A stretch of 20,670 nt of DNA, from assembly GCA_002811645.1 (NCBI GenBank), contig PDIP01000052.1, forward strand, positions 174,159 through 194,828, given 5' to 3'. Under the pieces are notes generated by a model that was not told the origin of the DNA, ran no database searches, and saw only the letters and a program-made list of their open reading frames with translations. Numbering within the stretch: the stretch's first letter is position 1; each line of letters begins with the position of its first letter. Positions 1-9,358 of this stretch are shown here, in pieces. The stretch is from Corallochytrium limacisporum (Eukaryota; Opisthokonta). Both the position numbers and the translations under genes were made by a program.

Positions 1-197
1 GGGGGGGGAGGGGAGAAGAAAAGGGATGGGCAGCACGAGGAGCAAAGGGTAAGGACTCGGGGCTCAAATATACGTCTCTCACGTCATGTATACCTTGCCT
101 TGTCCAGTATTCATAGTAGATGTGTGTAGAGTGCGGGGCATATATGCGGATTATCTGGCATATGTTCGTGATGAGGTTCCGCAGGAAACGAGCGCTG

Positions 198-215
198 CCC
201 CCCCTCCCCCCCCCC
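198..215. repeat. Poly-C tract
   Basis: Seven C, one T, then ten C. Similar C or G runs recur in most spacers of this window (643-653, 2306-2316, 8841, 8911, 13412) and are nearly absent from coding regions. Confidence 0.9.
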
Positions 216-457
216 TTGGGTTCCCCTCCATTTTTTTCTTTCCACTTCCCTGTCGACTGTTGCAGCACCGACCCATTCAATTATTTTTGGAGGCCAACTG
301 CTCCCCCTCTTTTTTTTATTCTCTCACCCGAAACTTTTCTATTTTTTTTTCATATTTCTTCACGGCGTTCCGAAACAGCCGTATGCTTAGTACTCAACCG
401 CGGACCGCGCGCATGCCGGGCCGACCGGCCCACCGGGGGAAGGGGGACCCACACCCC

Positions 458-474
458 GAGAGAGAGAGAGAGAG
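458..474. repeat. (GA)n microsatellite
   Basis: About eight GA units inside a longer purine-rich stretch that continues to about 545 and contains a second GA run near 522-535. Confidence 0.9.
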
Positions 475-576
475 CTAGCGACCGAGAGACACACCGCACA
501 CAGAGCAGAAAAAAAAAGGGTAGAGAGAGAGAGAGAAGGAGTGAGCGGGGACAGATATGAGAGATAGTCAGCGCCT

Positions 577-595
577 TGTGTGTGTGTGTGTGTGT
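577..595. repeat. (TG)n microsatellite
   Basis: About nine uninterrupted TG units. It can form alternating purine-pyrimidine (Z-type) DNA. No gene overlaps it. Confidence 0.9.
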
Positions 596-642
596 CATGT
601 CAGCTGTTCGTTCCTCTGCGTTTCCCCCATTCTCTGTTCTTT

Positions 643-653
643 CCCCCCCCCCC
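643..653. repeat. Poly-C tract
   Basis: Eleven consecutive C within a CT-rich segment. Confidence 0.9.
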
Positions 654-1335
654 TCTCCCCCTCGCTTTTCTCTCTTCGGCGCTCTTCCCTCTCTCACTCG
701 CGCCGGGGCCAGTGACGTGCCACGAAAATGGTCCGCGAAGCGAGGAAAAGTACAACTTACCCAACTGCGACAGGAGTCGGCTCCAAAATCCCATTGGTTT
801 TGTATTGAAAAGGAATTGGGAGGGAAAGAGGACGCGAGAAGGAGGAAAGGGGGTTGACCTCACGACCAAGAGAAAAGGAGGGAAGGGGAGAGGGGGGTGA
901 GGGGGGTACGTGTGGCTGTGTGTGTGATGTGCTCTGTGGGGCGCACCAGCGGCCAACTAAGGTGGGCCCCTTTGGAAGTGGCAAAAGAACTTACACGTTA
1001 CACAAGAGACGAGGGGAAAAGCTGAGGGATGGCACAAGCCCATTTTAGTTTCGATGAATGCATTGATGATGTAGTCCTATCCCCCTTGTTTTGTGGAGTT
1101 GGAAGAAGAGATTATCTTCAATGGACTCGATCGCGGCTGTTCGGGTATGTGAAGGCCAACGGCTCCGGATGGAACACGAACTAACAACATCGTTTTCGTA
1201 TGAAACTATTTTAACGCAAGAGATCTTTATTTGCGACGGGCGACAACCACGAAGAGAATACGTGACAAAGACTCACGATACGGGATAAGACAACGAGCAA
1301 AGCAACCACAGAAGTTTGTGATCAAGAAAGCAAGT

Positions 1336-1638
1336 ATGCCAAGCAATGGAAAGAACAGTGACCCCAAGAAGCTCCGCACGTCGGTGAGCTTCAACCTGGA
1401 AGAGAACGTGATCGGAGAAGAGGGAAGCAGAGCCTATGACACTTCCAGTCCGGAAAGTTTGAGCAGTTTGAACAGTTCCCAGGATAGTGAAAGCTACACA
1501 CGCCTGCTGCGCCAGTACACGAAGGGCACTCTGGTCTCTCGCTTCAGCGTCGAGGACGTTCAGGACGGAGAGGTGCGCTCCACAAAGTCACACAAGTACC
1601 ACATTCGGCGCTTTAGTGTCGAGGAATTTAGCGACTGA
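1336..1638 (+). CDS. Small hydrophilic protein with two RFSVE (RFxV-type) motifs
   Basis: A 100-residue protein, not recognised as a named family. It starts at the first ATG of the frame (A at -3); the frame is open further upstream, to 1204, but without an ATG. The protein is Ser-rich and charged. RFSVE occurs twice, at residues 69-73 and 92-96, the second close to the C-terminus (residue 100). The first copy reads S-R-F-S-V-E-D-V, which fits the published docking consensus [SGV]RFx[VI]xx[VITS] for the CCT domain of SPAK/OSR1-type kinases. The second, R-R-F-S-V-E-E-F, fits the RFxV core and is also an RRxS basophilic-kinase site. A related TSVSFNLEE stretch lies at residues 15-23. A kinase-adaptor or regulatory role is inferred from these short motifs alone. 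A T-rich tract directly follows the stop. An upstream exon at 1121-1144 is possible (see findings). Confidence 0.65.
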   Translation: MPSNGKNSDPKKLRTSVSFNLEENVIGEEGSRAYDTSSPESLSSLNSSQDSESYTRLLRQYTKGTLVSRFSVEDVQDGEVRSTKSHKYHIRRFSVEEFSD

Positions 1639-2436
1639 ATTTATTTATTTTTCTTTTTCTTTTTGATCAGACTGGTACGTCTGTATTGAAAACAAAACAA
1701 AAAGAACACCGCAACTGATCCCACCCCAAAAGACGAGTTCCGCTGGTTCGGGTACTCTCAGGGATCGGAATATGTATGCCACTAATCCGTCTTAGATAAG
1801 ATGCACTCTTAAAATTCATCAACAGAAGGTGCATTGTGGACGGTGAGAGTGAGGAGCCCCCAAAATAGTGAACCATTTGGGAAATAAGTCAATACGTTCT
1901 AGTCGTCGCGTATCGGTATGAGCATTCCCGGAGGAAGGTTCTGGCTCTGGTAGCTCCGTGTGTGTTTTAACGTGTACACTAATGTGTGATTTTTTGCAAT
2001 GTGTACGAGAGACTATGAGTGTCATGGCGTAGAACGCGTCCATGATGCCAGCCACCGTATGAAAAATATCCAAGTCGGATGGTCCCCCCTTTTCCAACAC
2101 TTTGTTCGAGTTCCCATAGAATGTTCTTTTCGACCATCCGTGCCAGGAAGCAACTATCACACCCTACTTAGAACCCATTGCCAATTCATCGTCATGTATT
2201 CCAATGGCCCCCTCCCCCCCAAATATAAGTAAACCTATTATATCTATTTTGCCATAAAAAAAACTTAAAAGTCTTAGTGTTTGAAAAGTTACCCTTCTTT
2301 GGATTCCCCCCCCCCCTCCCTCCCCTTTTTTCTCCCCACTCCCCTTACCAAAGCGAGATACAAAGGGCATGTTATTAGAGAATTCAACTATCAATCAAGT
2401 CTTGACTACTGTGAACTTTGCGGTGGGGATTTTCTA
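1639..2436. other. Convergent intergenic region
   Basis: This lies between the 3' ends of the small RFSVE protein gene (+) and the PHD-finger gene (-). It begins with a T-rich tract (about 1640-1665), probably part of the 3' end of the plus-strand gene. It holds a C11 run at 2306-2316 and A-rich stretches near 2256-2270. Open frames on both strands are short and resemble no protein I know. No RNA gene was recognised. Confidence 0.6.
2306..2316. repeat. Poly-C tract
   Basis: Eleven consecutive C followed by CT-rich sequence to about 2345, in the 3' spacer of the PHD-finger gene. Confidence 0.9.
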
Positions 2437-3322
2437 TCAATCAAAGAGGTCCGGCATCTCGCGCAAGGCAGAAGCAGCGGCACGTCCAGCCGCACGTTGC
2501 GGCCTCCGCGGTGAAGTCTCTTGCTCCTGTTCCATAGGCTCATTTTCTGTGCTACCGCGCTGGGGACGACCGGACCGGCGCCGCTTAGACGGTGACGGGG
2601 ACTGCTGTTCGTGGGACAAGGAGATAGCCTTGGATGGGCTATTTTCGCCATCTGCGTCTCGAAGGCCGTTGGAGTCGTCCTCGTCGTTTTCGTCATTGTC
2701 TTCTTGCACGTAATCGTCATCAAAGTCCTCATCGTCCTCATCGTCGTTGTCAAAGTCCTCGTCCTCGTCATCGTCGTCGTCGTCTTCTTCTTCATCATCA
2801 TCTTCCTCGAGCTGGAAGTCGCCGTCGTCAGCGGCGTCAGCTTCAGGTTCTTCTTCGTCAGGGTCCTCGTCATCTTCGTCACTGAAGACATGATTCCTGT
2901 ACTCGATCGCGGGACGGAACCGCTTTGGTGGCTGCTCAGCGTCATTGTCGTGGTCATCGTCATGCGCACTTGGCGCATCTTTCCGCTTTTCACCGACCCC
3001 AGGGCCACCATTGATATGCACCGTATCGTGATTGATGCCGTTCTGTAGCAGGGCCGAAGACGACAACGCTACGGCAGTCATGCTGGCGTTGGTGGACGAC
3101 GTCGTGTTGCTCGTGGACTTAGGAGGAGTGACGACACTGAATGTGGTGGTATCAGCCGTAATGGCGGTGTCTTTGCCAGCTTCCGGGGTCATTGTGGTCG
3201 CCGCTGTGATAGGCCTCGGAGTGATAGTCAGTATGGGAGTAACAGGTACTTCTCCGTTCTGTGACTCCTGGTTTTCCTGTTGTTGCTGTTGTTGTTGCTG
3301 CTCCTGTTGTTGTTGCTGCTCC

Positions 3323-3394
<72 letters not shown>

Positions 3395-6312
3395 GGTGGT
3401 GGTGGTGGTTGTTGTTGTTGTTGCTGCTGCTCCTGCTGTTGTTGTTCTTCTTCTTGCTGCTGTTGTTGTTGCAGCAGTTGAGCTTGTACCGCCATGGCAG
3501 CAGCCTGTTGACTCGCAATAATTGCGTCGTTGGCCGGGAAGCCGCGCGTGGTAATGGGTCCGTCAATTTCCATGGCAAAGGTGGGATCCTCTTCCGTATC
3601 GACAACCCATCCTGAAACGGACCCCGCACCAGACTCTGCCTCAGAGTCTGACTCTTGATTCTCTTCGGCAGCTGACTCTATCGCCTTGGTCTCCTTGGAT
3701 ACTGACTCAGGTTCCACAACCGTATCAATGTGTTTCAAATGTTCGAGGAAGTCCTGCAGTGTCTGCATTCGTCCAAGCTTCGCCCATTCCCGCTTCACCG
3801 TCAAGGCGGCAACCTGCTCGCCGTTCTGAAGTTGGGCCAGTAGCGTGTTTACTGCGTTCGTGCGGTCCACATCGTTTTGCCACAAGAACGACCGCTGCGC
3901 TGGTCCGGACTCAGATGGAAAGCGCAGATTGTACTCACCGATCAGAGGTTTGCCGCCCCGAGAGTACCGCCGGAAGCACCAGTACCGGTAGACAGTCTTG
4001 ACCACTGCCAACGACGGCACTGTCGCAGCGCTGGAGGTGCTCTGCTTCACCAACAATTGCCGATGAATGGCTTCCGGATTGACATCTCGAGGTGCTAATT
4101 GGGAAATGCGGTGCATGAGCTTGGTGCCGCTTGTCTTCATGGCATCTGGAGCGCCCGCAAACGGCTGTGGCTCCTCCTCCTGGCTTGTGTTCAGGTCTGT
4201 CTTGGAATCGGACTGGCGGGGATTCGGTGGGGCTGTTACATGGTCGTTGCCGTCGTTGTTCGCGTCGTTGTTGTTCTCCTCGTTCTTTTCCACAACCATT
4301 TCCTGTGCGTGTTCAGGTTTCTCCTTCGCGCTCTGACCACCCGCATAAGTTGGTGTTACCGCGGTGTCCTGGCCCGGCGCTGACTCCGCTGGGGCTGCCC
4401 CAGCTGGTACTGCCGCCGCCGGAGCCGCTGCCGCCGCTGCCGACGCTGCCGACGCTTGCGCCTCCAACTCAGCCTCGACCTCGGCCTCGACTTCAGGTCG
4501 TAGTTCTGCGCGGGCCGCAAGGTACGCTCCCGAGGGTCGACCGCGACCACGCGGCATGCGCTGGTCTAGGCGCTGCTCAATCATTTCTTCCTTTGTCAGA
4601 GGTCTAGGTGGTTTCGGTTCTTTTCTCTGTGATGAGAATTTTTGCCTGATTCTCCCAGCACGGCTGGCCGTTGAGCCATGCTCACTGCCTCCGCCGGAAC
4701 CGGCAGCTGCGGCAGCTGAGGAATATTCCACGCCCCAAAACAAGTCGCCTTCCTGCATCATTCGCACCGGAACCTGCGAGTGCCGTATGCAAAGTGACAT
4801 ACAGTGGCCCTCCCAGAAATCTACCTTCAAATGCTTTCGGCGTGCACAGGTGACGTGGTGGCTTTTGCGGCACGTCTGGACACAGCACTGAATGGGAGCA
4901 CCGTACGGTTCTTTGCAAATATCACATTTCAAAGCCCACCGATCTTCACTGATCAGATCCAGTCCACGTACAGGCTCCATCAGCTCAACATCTGAGAAGA
5001 ACAGTTCAGGCAACCACAGTGCACAACTGACATGGACCCAGCCGGCATTATGCTCCATGGGTTTCATGGCACCGCCGCGATTCGGGCACAGAAGACACGT
5101 CCAGGGATCCAGGCCGTGAACAAACGCCCCTCCTGTGCCTGGGCCAAATCCTAGGCCTTGTTTCTGTGATTCAGCGCAGGCATTGCATAGCCACACTCCC
5201 TCTGGGATGTGTTTGATACCGTAGCACGATTGATGGACGGCGATGTTGCAACCGTCGCAAAACAAAATTTCATTAGCCTCGTCACCTTCCTCGCCTCCAC
5301 AGACGTCGCACGCCGAATCCTCTTCTAGGACCATTCCTGTGACATCACAATGCCGCAATCGTCGCATAGCAATGTCATGGGCGGTACATTCAAACGCGGT
5401 GATCAGCTGTTCCACTTGGTCGATGGTAATTTCTGGCAGGCACTTATCCTCCCGGTCCGCAGGTTTTTGAGCCTCCGGACCTTTGTCATGATCTATCGCA
5501 GTCTCCATACTGGCTTTGCTTTCCACATCAATTGCATGCGCCACTGGCACAGGCTCAGAGGTAGCTCGGTCAATGGTCAGGGCCTGCTTGGCACCCCCAT
5601 CTACAATGACAACTTCTTTCCCCTCTAACCAGTGACGAGTCGGACTCCGTATCAAATGCGCTCCCGGAATTTCCTCAACATGGATCACTCCACTGATTGA
5701 TCTTTTTAATTGCGAAGCCAGTGGTTTTGGTGGCGTTGTTGGGATTTTCTGGGTTGATTCGTTTTCCGCAGGCTGATTCTCGCCCGATGCCTGCGTCTCC
5801 TTCCGACGTCGATGTAACTCCTCCACCCAGCACACATCCACTTCATCTGCAGTGTATAGAGGCCAAGGTCGCATTCCATAGATACAATACGCATCCGTGT
5901 TAGGATCAGTCTTAACGTTGCGAAAGAAAGGGTCCATCTCCTCCTCAACCTCGTTGCTTCCAGCACCGAACGGACTGCGAGGCATTTGCCGCAAATAAAC
6001 ATTGGACCGGCTGTCCATGAATGGTTGAACCAAATTAGGCACCATAGGGCCCGTACGAGACACATTTGCGTTATTTGACTCCGCAATACGGTGCACCACT
6101 TTGGCCCTCTTGATCTCTTCCTTGGGTGCAGGAATTTGTACAGACTTTGTATATTGCGTCTTCCACTTGCATTCCATCGGTACCAATGGCCCTTCACGTT
6201 TCAATTCCTGCCATTCTAGAGAGTCCTTCACGTACATTTTCGTAATGGGCTCTCGGCTAAAGATCTGCTTCCCATCGCTGGGAACAGAACTATGTCCAAC
6301 GTCGGCGCACAT
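2437..6312 (-). CDS. JADE/BRPF-like PHD-zinc knuckle-PHD scaffold protein
   Basis: An uninterrupted 1291-residue frame starting at an ATG. Residues 127-170 resemble the end of an EPL1-type domain (WPLYTADEVD, WVEEL). A canonical PHD finger spans C335/C338, C352/C355, H360/C363 and C376/C379. A zinc knuckle follows (C406/C409, H427/C430), then an extended PHD finger with C463/C466, C476/C477, C481, H486/C489 and C504/C508/H511. In JADE and BRPF proteins this PZP module binds histone H3 and DNA and tethers MYST acetyltransferases with ING and MEAF6 subunits. Residues 771-865 (YWCFRRYSRGGKPL onward) resemble the helical region after the PZP in those proteins. No bromodomain or PWWP is visible, so it is JADE-like. 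Other parts are AT-hook cores at 588-593 and near 1245, an Ala-rich run near 620-640, a Q-rich tract near 945-1015, an acidic block at 1145-1217 and a basic KRRR at 1243-1246 (likely nuclear signal). It is probably a nuclear subunit of a histone acetyltransferase complex. Confidence 0.9.
3281..3474. repeat. TTG/CTG trinucleotide repeat encoding the Gln tract
   Basis: The plus strand reads mainly TTG units, which are CAA codons in the minus-strand PHD-finger gene. The longest pure run is about 23 TTG units at 3325-3393. Five TGG units follow (Pro codons, 3394-3408), then further mixed TTG/CTG/TTC units. The run keeps the gene's frame throughout. A pure run of this length is expected to vary in length between strains. 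Confidence 0.92.
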
Positions 6313-6779
6313 ATTGCGTTGGCTCCAGAATACAACTATTTGAACTTCATCCCTGCTTACGCCCTACGGCGGATGCGCACGGCGTCTTCCCACGTGGCTC
6401 ATCATTTGTTCATAATCTATTCCAGCGTCGTTTGATTTCTTTGGCTGCGTCAATTGCGTCTTTGTGCCCAGTTGTTTCTTGCTCTGAGTCCGACAGTGTA
6501 TTAACTACCACATGCTCTCGGGTTCTCTCGTGCTCTCCTAGCTCCACAAGTACCAAATGTACAGCGTAAGGCAAGATGAAGAACAACGAAGCACAGATGC
6601 TGCCAAACTACGCAAACGCCACCTCTCCGACCCAGTCAGCTGCGTAGCAGGGTAACGCAACGCTAATGGATCACTGTCACTGCCCCATTCAGACAGTCTG
6701 CCAGTTGGTCCCCCACACCCGGTCCCCTTCCCGGCGCGTACTCCCCACCCTCCCCGCAAATCGTGCCCCCTCCCCTCCC

Positions 6780-6791
6780 CCCCCGCGGGGG
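6780..6791. repeat. C/G palindrome
   Basis: A perfect 12-bp palindrome (CCCCCGCGGGGG) at the end of a longer C run. It could form a hairpin or a nuclease-sensitive structure. Function unknown. Confidence 0.8.
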
Positions 6792-6849
6792 AGCCACCAA
6801 CACCGCCGACTCCGATGGGGCGAGTGGTTTCAACGCGGTTAAACCCTCA

Positions 6850-6864
6850 CCCCGCAGGGCGGGG
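6850..6864. repeat. GC-rich hairpin
   Basis: CCCCGC and GCGGGG separated by three bases give a perfect 6-bp stem. It lies in the spacer upstream of the PHD-finger gene. No T tract follows, so a terminator reading is not supported. Confidence 0.6.
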
Positions 6865-7453
6865 CACTTTCGTTAGTCGCTTTTACCTCCGGTCAGCGCG
6901 CCCAAAAGGTTCAAAATCCTGAGATACTCTCGGAGGACACCCCCCCCCTCCTGCCTGCTCTTTCTTCGCTCCCTGCTCCTTATTTTTTTTACTTGTTTTG
7001 TGAAGAGTATAATCAAAAGGATCAATAGATTATTTGAGTATTGAAAAGAATCTAGATTTGTGATTCACACGTGATGGGTAGACTTGCCTTTCCAGGAAAG
7101 TAGGGAGAGACTGGGCCGAGCCGGTGAGGGCTCATCTCCTGGCTCTCCCGGTCAGTCGGATGGGGTCCGTGGGCCGCCAAGGGTCACTGTGCCTGAGGGG
7201 CACCGGTGGGCCTCGTTGCGGGAATTGGAACAATGAAACGGGAACCAGAAACACAACAGCAATTGTATTAAATTCTCTTTACGGGGATTCTGTATTCCCA
7301 CGTTCAGTGTCGAAGATTTGTCTTGTTTTAACCATCTGCGGGAGAGCTTCATGTGGACGTGTGGACATGTGGACAAGCGGCTGTAGTCAAGTGAATCAGG
7401 TGGCGGACAGATGCAACGACAGGAGCGCCACAGCTTGCCAATGGCTTACGACT

Positions 7454-8530
7454 TTACATCTCAACAATAATGTCTTCGAGGGGCTTGCGGGTAAGTTCGG
7501 GCACGACAGCGTGTGATGACGGGTAACCAACCGGCAGGAGAATGTACGGTTTTTCATTGGTAGGCCGTTTGAGGATGCGATGCAGGAATTGCATGGGCGT
7601 GGGGGTATGGGTGAGCGTGACAAGACCAGACGCGTTGATGGCAGAAATCAACATGCCCGTGGCAATTCCTACTGACTTTTCAAAGTAGTAGTGCTGTTGC
7701 TTTGAACCATCGTCTTTCTCACCGTACGTTTGCTTGAAAACCACAATCAGGCACGGGCAGACCTCCAGAAACTCTTTCTGCCAATCGGTACCAATGTGCG
7801 CGAGATCGTCCTTCCATTCGTCTGCCATACGCCGTTCGTAATTGATTTTCTCCTCTTCCTCGGCGGCGAGACGGATTTGTCGTTTGATCTCTGCGTCATA
7901 CACAACAACAAACGTCCACGGTTGCGTGTGCGCACCGGATGGCCCGGTCGATGCCGCAAGACAACAGTTTCGAATCGCCTCAACGGGCACGGGACGGCTG
8001 GAGAAGTACCGACACGACCGCCGACGGTTGAGAGAGTGATAATACATAGCAGCCCGACTTGCGGTTTCTGCATCAGTTACCTGAGGAAAGAAAAATTTAA
8101 CATGACGCTCCTCGAGGTCGTCGCGTGGCGCAGTCTCTCGACCCTCCGAACCGTCCGCCAAAGTGATCTTCTTTATCCGTCCGTCTGTCCGCTCTTCTAA
8201 GTCCTTACTCAAAGGAATGTTGTCACCAACGGGTGACATAACTAGCGTATCCTGAGTTGCCTCAGTCTTCGTTAAAGCGCTGGCGACATGGTCACTGCGC
8301 CGGTGCAAGCCGATCCAGGCGAGCTTGCCACCGATCAAGCCTTTCTCCGCGGACCTAGAATAGTGCAAGGGCAAACGCAAGGCCAATTTGTTCAAGGTCA
8401 CCAAGAAAACAAAAGTAGCAAACAGTGTGCTGACAATTGCTCCCAAAACAAACCCGGCCGCAAGGCCTGCGTCACCGAAGGCTTCGCCGCCAAACGCGGA
8501 AAGGTATTTCAGCAATTGGTCTACGATCAT
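7454..8530 (-). CDS. Iodotyrosine deiodinase homolog (membrane-anchored nitroreductase-fold flavoprotein)
   Basis: 358 residues from the first ATG (the frame extends four codons further, to a TTG). An N-terminal hydrophobic segment (about residues 22-47) should anchor it in a membrane. A linker runs to about 145, and the rest is an FMN-dependent nitroreductase-superfamily domain closely resembling animal IYD. IYD removes iodide from mono- and diiodotyrosine by reductive dehalogenation. Recalled against human IYD, the two align without gaps through the FMN and lid region. The RRS triad (R170-R171-S172), PSGAH (197-201), the lid residues E227 and Y231 and the substrate lysine K252 (human E157, Y161, K182) are all present. 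So are T309 near the flavin and R348 in the C-terminal RKPL. The N-terminal anchor also matches the animal layout. Substrate is inferred; a dehalogenase for other halotyrosines or halophenols is possible. It is divergent from the methyltransferase gene at 9359. Confidence 0.9.
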   Translation of the reverse strand: MIVDQLLKYLSAFGGEAFGDAGLAAGFVLGAIVSTLFATFVFLVTLNKLALRLPLHYSRSAEKGLIGGKLAWIGLHRRSDHVASALTKTEATQDTLVMSPVGDNIPLSKDLEERTDGRIKKITLADGSEGRETAPRDDLEERHVKFFFPQVTDAETASRAAMYYHSLNRRRSCRYFSSRPVPVEAIRNCCLAASTGPSGAHTQPWTFVVVYDAEIKRQIRLAAEEEEKINYERRMADEWKDDLAHIGTDWQKEFLEVCPCLIVVFKQTYGEKDDGSKQQHYYFEKSVGIATGMLISAINASGLVTLTHTPTPMQFLHRILKRPTNEKPYILLPVGYPSSHAVVPELTRKPLEDIIVEM

Positions 8531-9358
8531 CTTCGTTTCCAAATCTCTACCGCACCAAAGGTGTATTCACGTTTTTGAAATCTTACCGAGAAGGCCAATT
8601 TCTTGTTTGAAGTACTGAAACACCTGGCCACTGCCCCAAGGGGAATGTGTCCGGCCATGTACACAATGTTGCCAACCGCCCGGTGCATGACAGGACGATC
8701 AGGATATCTGGGACGCAACATTCTTCGTGGCCCCTCCCTCCCTCCATCCCCTGCCTCACCCCCGTCCCGGCTTTGTTATTGTACGGGTTAGCGAGAAAAC
8801 AAGCGGCCGGCCAAACTTTGATGGTATGGGCCAATAGCGCCCCCCCCCGACGAACCCCTCGCTACCCCATTTACTCAACTCGGGAGACATTGTGGGAACT
8901 CTCGCCGCCTTCCCCCCCCCACCGCCGCTTCCTTTTTACGCAATGGCCCTCGAGGGGCGGTGGCGGGTACAATCACGATGGGTGGAAGGGACCCGGTTGG
9001 TAGTGAATTCGTCCTTACTAAAATAGGAGTCCAATTTTCTTGGGAGACTCGGCGGGCGGGACCCGCCTCCGGAGACAACACCCACCATGTGTCTGAGTGT
9101 GCCAGAACACGGTCATGGTTTTGTTCTGTTGTTATACACCTTTCGTGACGTTGTCTCTCGCAGCTCTCTGTATAGCTAATTCAGGTATTTTGAACTCTGG
9201 ATGATTGTCCTTTGCGAGTGTAGAAGCCTGATGAATGTGAGAGACAGAAGGCAAAGTGAATGGAGCTACTGATCACCTGAGAAGAATAGTCGACCCATGC
9301 AGATATACGCACCATAAAGAGCTTTGGATTGTTCGTTGAGATAAATGGATTAGAACCT
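8531..9358. other. Divergent promoter region
   Basis: About 0.8 kb between the deiodinase homolog (-) and the methyltransferase (+), so it must hold both 5' ends. It contains C runs near 8841-8849 and 8911-8920 and a GC-rich, partly self-complementary patch near 9045-9072. I see no clear TATA box, coding region or RNA gene. Confidence 0.6.

Larger units (their letters stand above)
1..1120. other. Gene-poor, low-complexity spacer at the left edge
   Basis: No convincing coding region is visible. The open frames here consist of translated simple repeats (Pro, Ser, Arg and Glu runs) and mostly lack convincing ATG starts. The stretch is dominated by pyrimidine tracts (about 198-215, 300-350, 640-670), purine tracts (450-545, 830-905) and dinucleotide repeats. 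A CCAAT-type box (inverted, near 790) and a TGACGTG core (near 711) occur, so promoter function for the gene at 1336 is possible. That is inference only. Confidence 0.55.
6313..7453. other. Intergenic region upstream of the PHD-finger gene
   Basis: About 1.1 kb between the start of the PHD-finger gene and the 3' end of the deiodinase homolog, both on the minus strand. The promoter of the PHD-finger gene should lie in its left part. It contains GC-rich self-complementary elements (6780-6791, 6850-6864), a C run near 6941 and an AT-rich stretch near 6985-7060. No coding region or RNA gene was recognised. Confidence 0.6.

Noticed and set aside
86-956. Several overlapping frames in the left low-complexity region
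   Set aside because: All are translations of simple repeats and C/T tracts, on both strands and in several frames at once, with no plausible protein.
2406-3011. A 201-codon minus-strand frame rich in Thr, Met and Lys
   Set aside because: Shifted reading of the acidic region of the PHD-finger gene. GA-rich codons give long stop-free frames.
3032-3629. Overlapping plus- and minus-strand frames made of poly-Cys, poly-Val, poly-Leu or poly-Asn
   Set aside because: They are other-frame translations of the trinucleotide repeat inside the PHD-finger gene, whose frame is fixed by zinc-binding motifs upstream.
6850-6864. The GC hairpin read as an intrinsic terminator
   Set aside because: No T tract follows, and the window is eukaryotic, where such terminators are not used by RNA polymerase II.
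9329-9358. Upstream extension of the methyltransferase by ten codons
   Set aside because: The extension begins at TTG. The ATG at 9359 lies at the expected distance from the EYWEERY motif.
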